Shown: piece by piece, positions 63,873-64,000 of the stretch
Layout of the letters: each line of letters begins with the position of its first letter
Numbering within the stretch: position 1 is the first letter of the stretch
DNA from: Heyndrickxia ginsengihumi
GTDB lineage: Bacteria > Bacillota > Bacilli > Bacillales > Bacillaceae_C
Direction of reading: 5' to 3'
Assembly (NCBI RefSeq): GCF_011008565.1
Contig: NZ_JAAIWK010000011.1
Coordinates: forward strand, 1-64,000
Length of the DNA: 64,000 bases
Made by a program: the position numbers and the translations under genes
The notes under the pieces: generated by a model
What the model was told of the DNA's origin: nothing
The model's input: the letters and a program-made list of their open reading frames with translations, nothing else
Database searches by the model: none

Positions 63873-64000
63873 GAAGAGATTATCCTATGTCAACAGATAA
63901 ATTCTATTAGACGCTTACATTCCTTATTATTTTGATTGTAAGGGAACATTTAATCTTCACTAAGATATTCCCCAATTTAACACCATACTTAACCGCCATG

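Noticed and set aside
62680-64000. cas genes around the CRISPR array
   Set aside because: Neither side within the window has an ORF with Cas features; only the array and short flanks are present.

Overview
The window is chromosomal DNA of a low-GC, endospore-former-like Firmicute, most likely a member of the Bacillaceae. The evidence is the Bacillus-type 5S rRNA, the glyQS-type T-box, the ydaO/kimA c-di-AMP switch, comK-, csbD-, gdh- and licR-like genes, strong AGGAGG ribosome binding sites, cre-like sites, and a short GGTGCCTGACCCC palindrome scattered between genes. I cannot name the species.

Layout. (1) 1-137: the 3' part of a 5S rRNA gene with its terminator. (2) 182-8146: a hydroxy-acid/sugar-acid island: CdaR-type regulator, glycerate kinase, KdgT-like permease, then a nickel-pincer racemase set larA, larB, larE and larC, with larC split into two frames. 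(3) 8196-10808: yceI, an Old Yellow Enzyme and a small membrane protein. (4) 10838-15590: a tagatose-type PTS operon (kinase, IIBC, IIA, LacD aldolase) with an RpiR regulator. (5) 15642-22916: housekeeping genes with three readable RNA switches: T-box/glyS, c-di-AMP/kimA and SAM-I/alpha-beta hydrolase, plus uppP, tatA and a GNAT gene. (6) 23058-28819: membrane proteins and small regulators, including two DedA proteins, one fused to a degenerate PAP2 domain. (7) 28845-38829: a decayed GNAT gene, a 2-hydroxyacid dehydrogenase, two LCP cell-wall ligases, csbD, glucose dehydrogenase, a REP-associated transposase (RAYT), a comK-like gene with a short C-terminus, a small sigma-70-type gene, a degenerate SGNH protein and galU. 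(8) 39014-44450: an mngA/mngB-like mannosylglycerate (or related) PTS and alpha-mannosidase pair with an RpiR regulator. (9) 44875-47457: a secreted repeat/Ig-domain protein and an unknown gene. (10) 47650-53321: a LicR/CelR-like PRD activator and a beta-glucoside/cellobiose PTS plus GH1 operon, with two matching operators. (11) 53377-62679: an SDR, then a LacI-controlled sugar ABC operon with two permeases, a PMI-like cupin and a broken DUF4432 epimerase. (12) 62913-63872: a 15-repeat type I-C-like CRISPR array with no cas gene in view.

Two features run through the whole window. First, at least 13 copies, halves or remnants of the palindrome lie between genes from 15.6 to 54.3 kb, many right after stop codons where they can act as terminators. 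One RAYT gene sits between a near-complete copy and a half copy. That half copy supplies the last codons of the comK-like gene. I regard this REP/RAYT network as the most interesting system here. Second, carbohydrate operons carry unusually legible regulation: cre-like sites, paired operators at constant spacing, and local regulator genes. All family calls are made by eye from sequence motifs; no database search was run.
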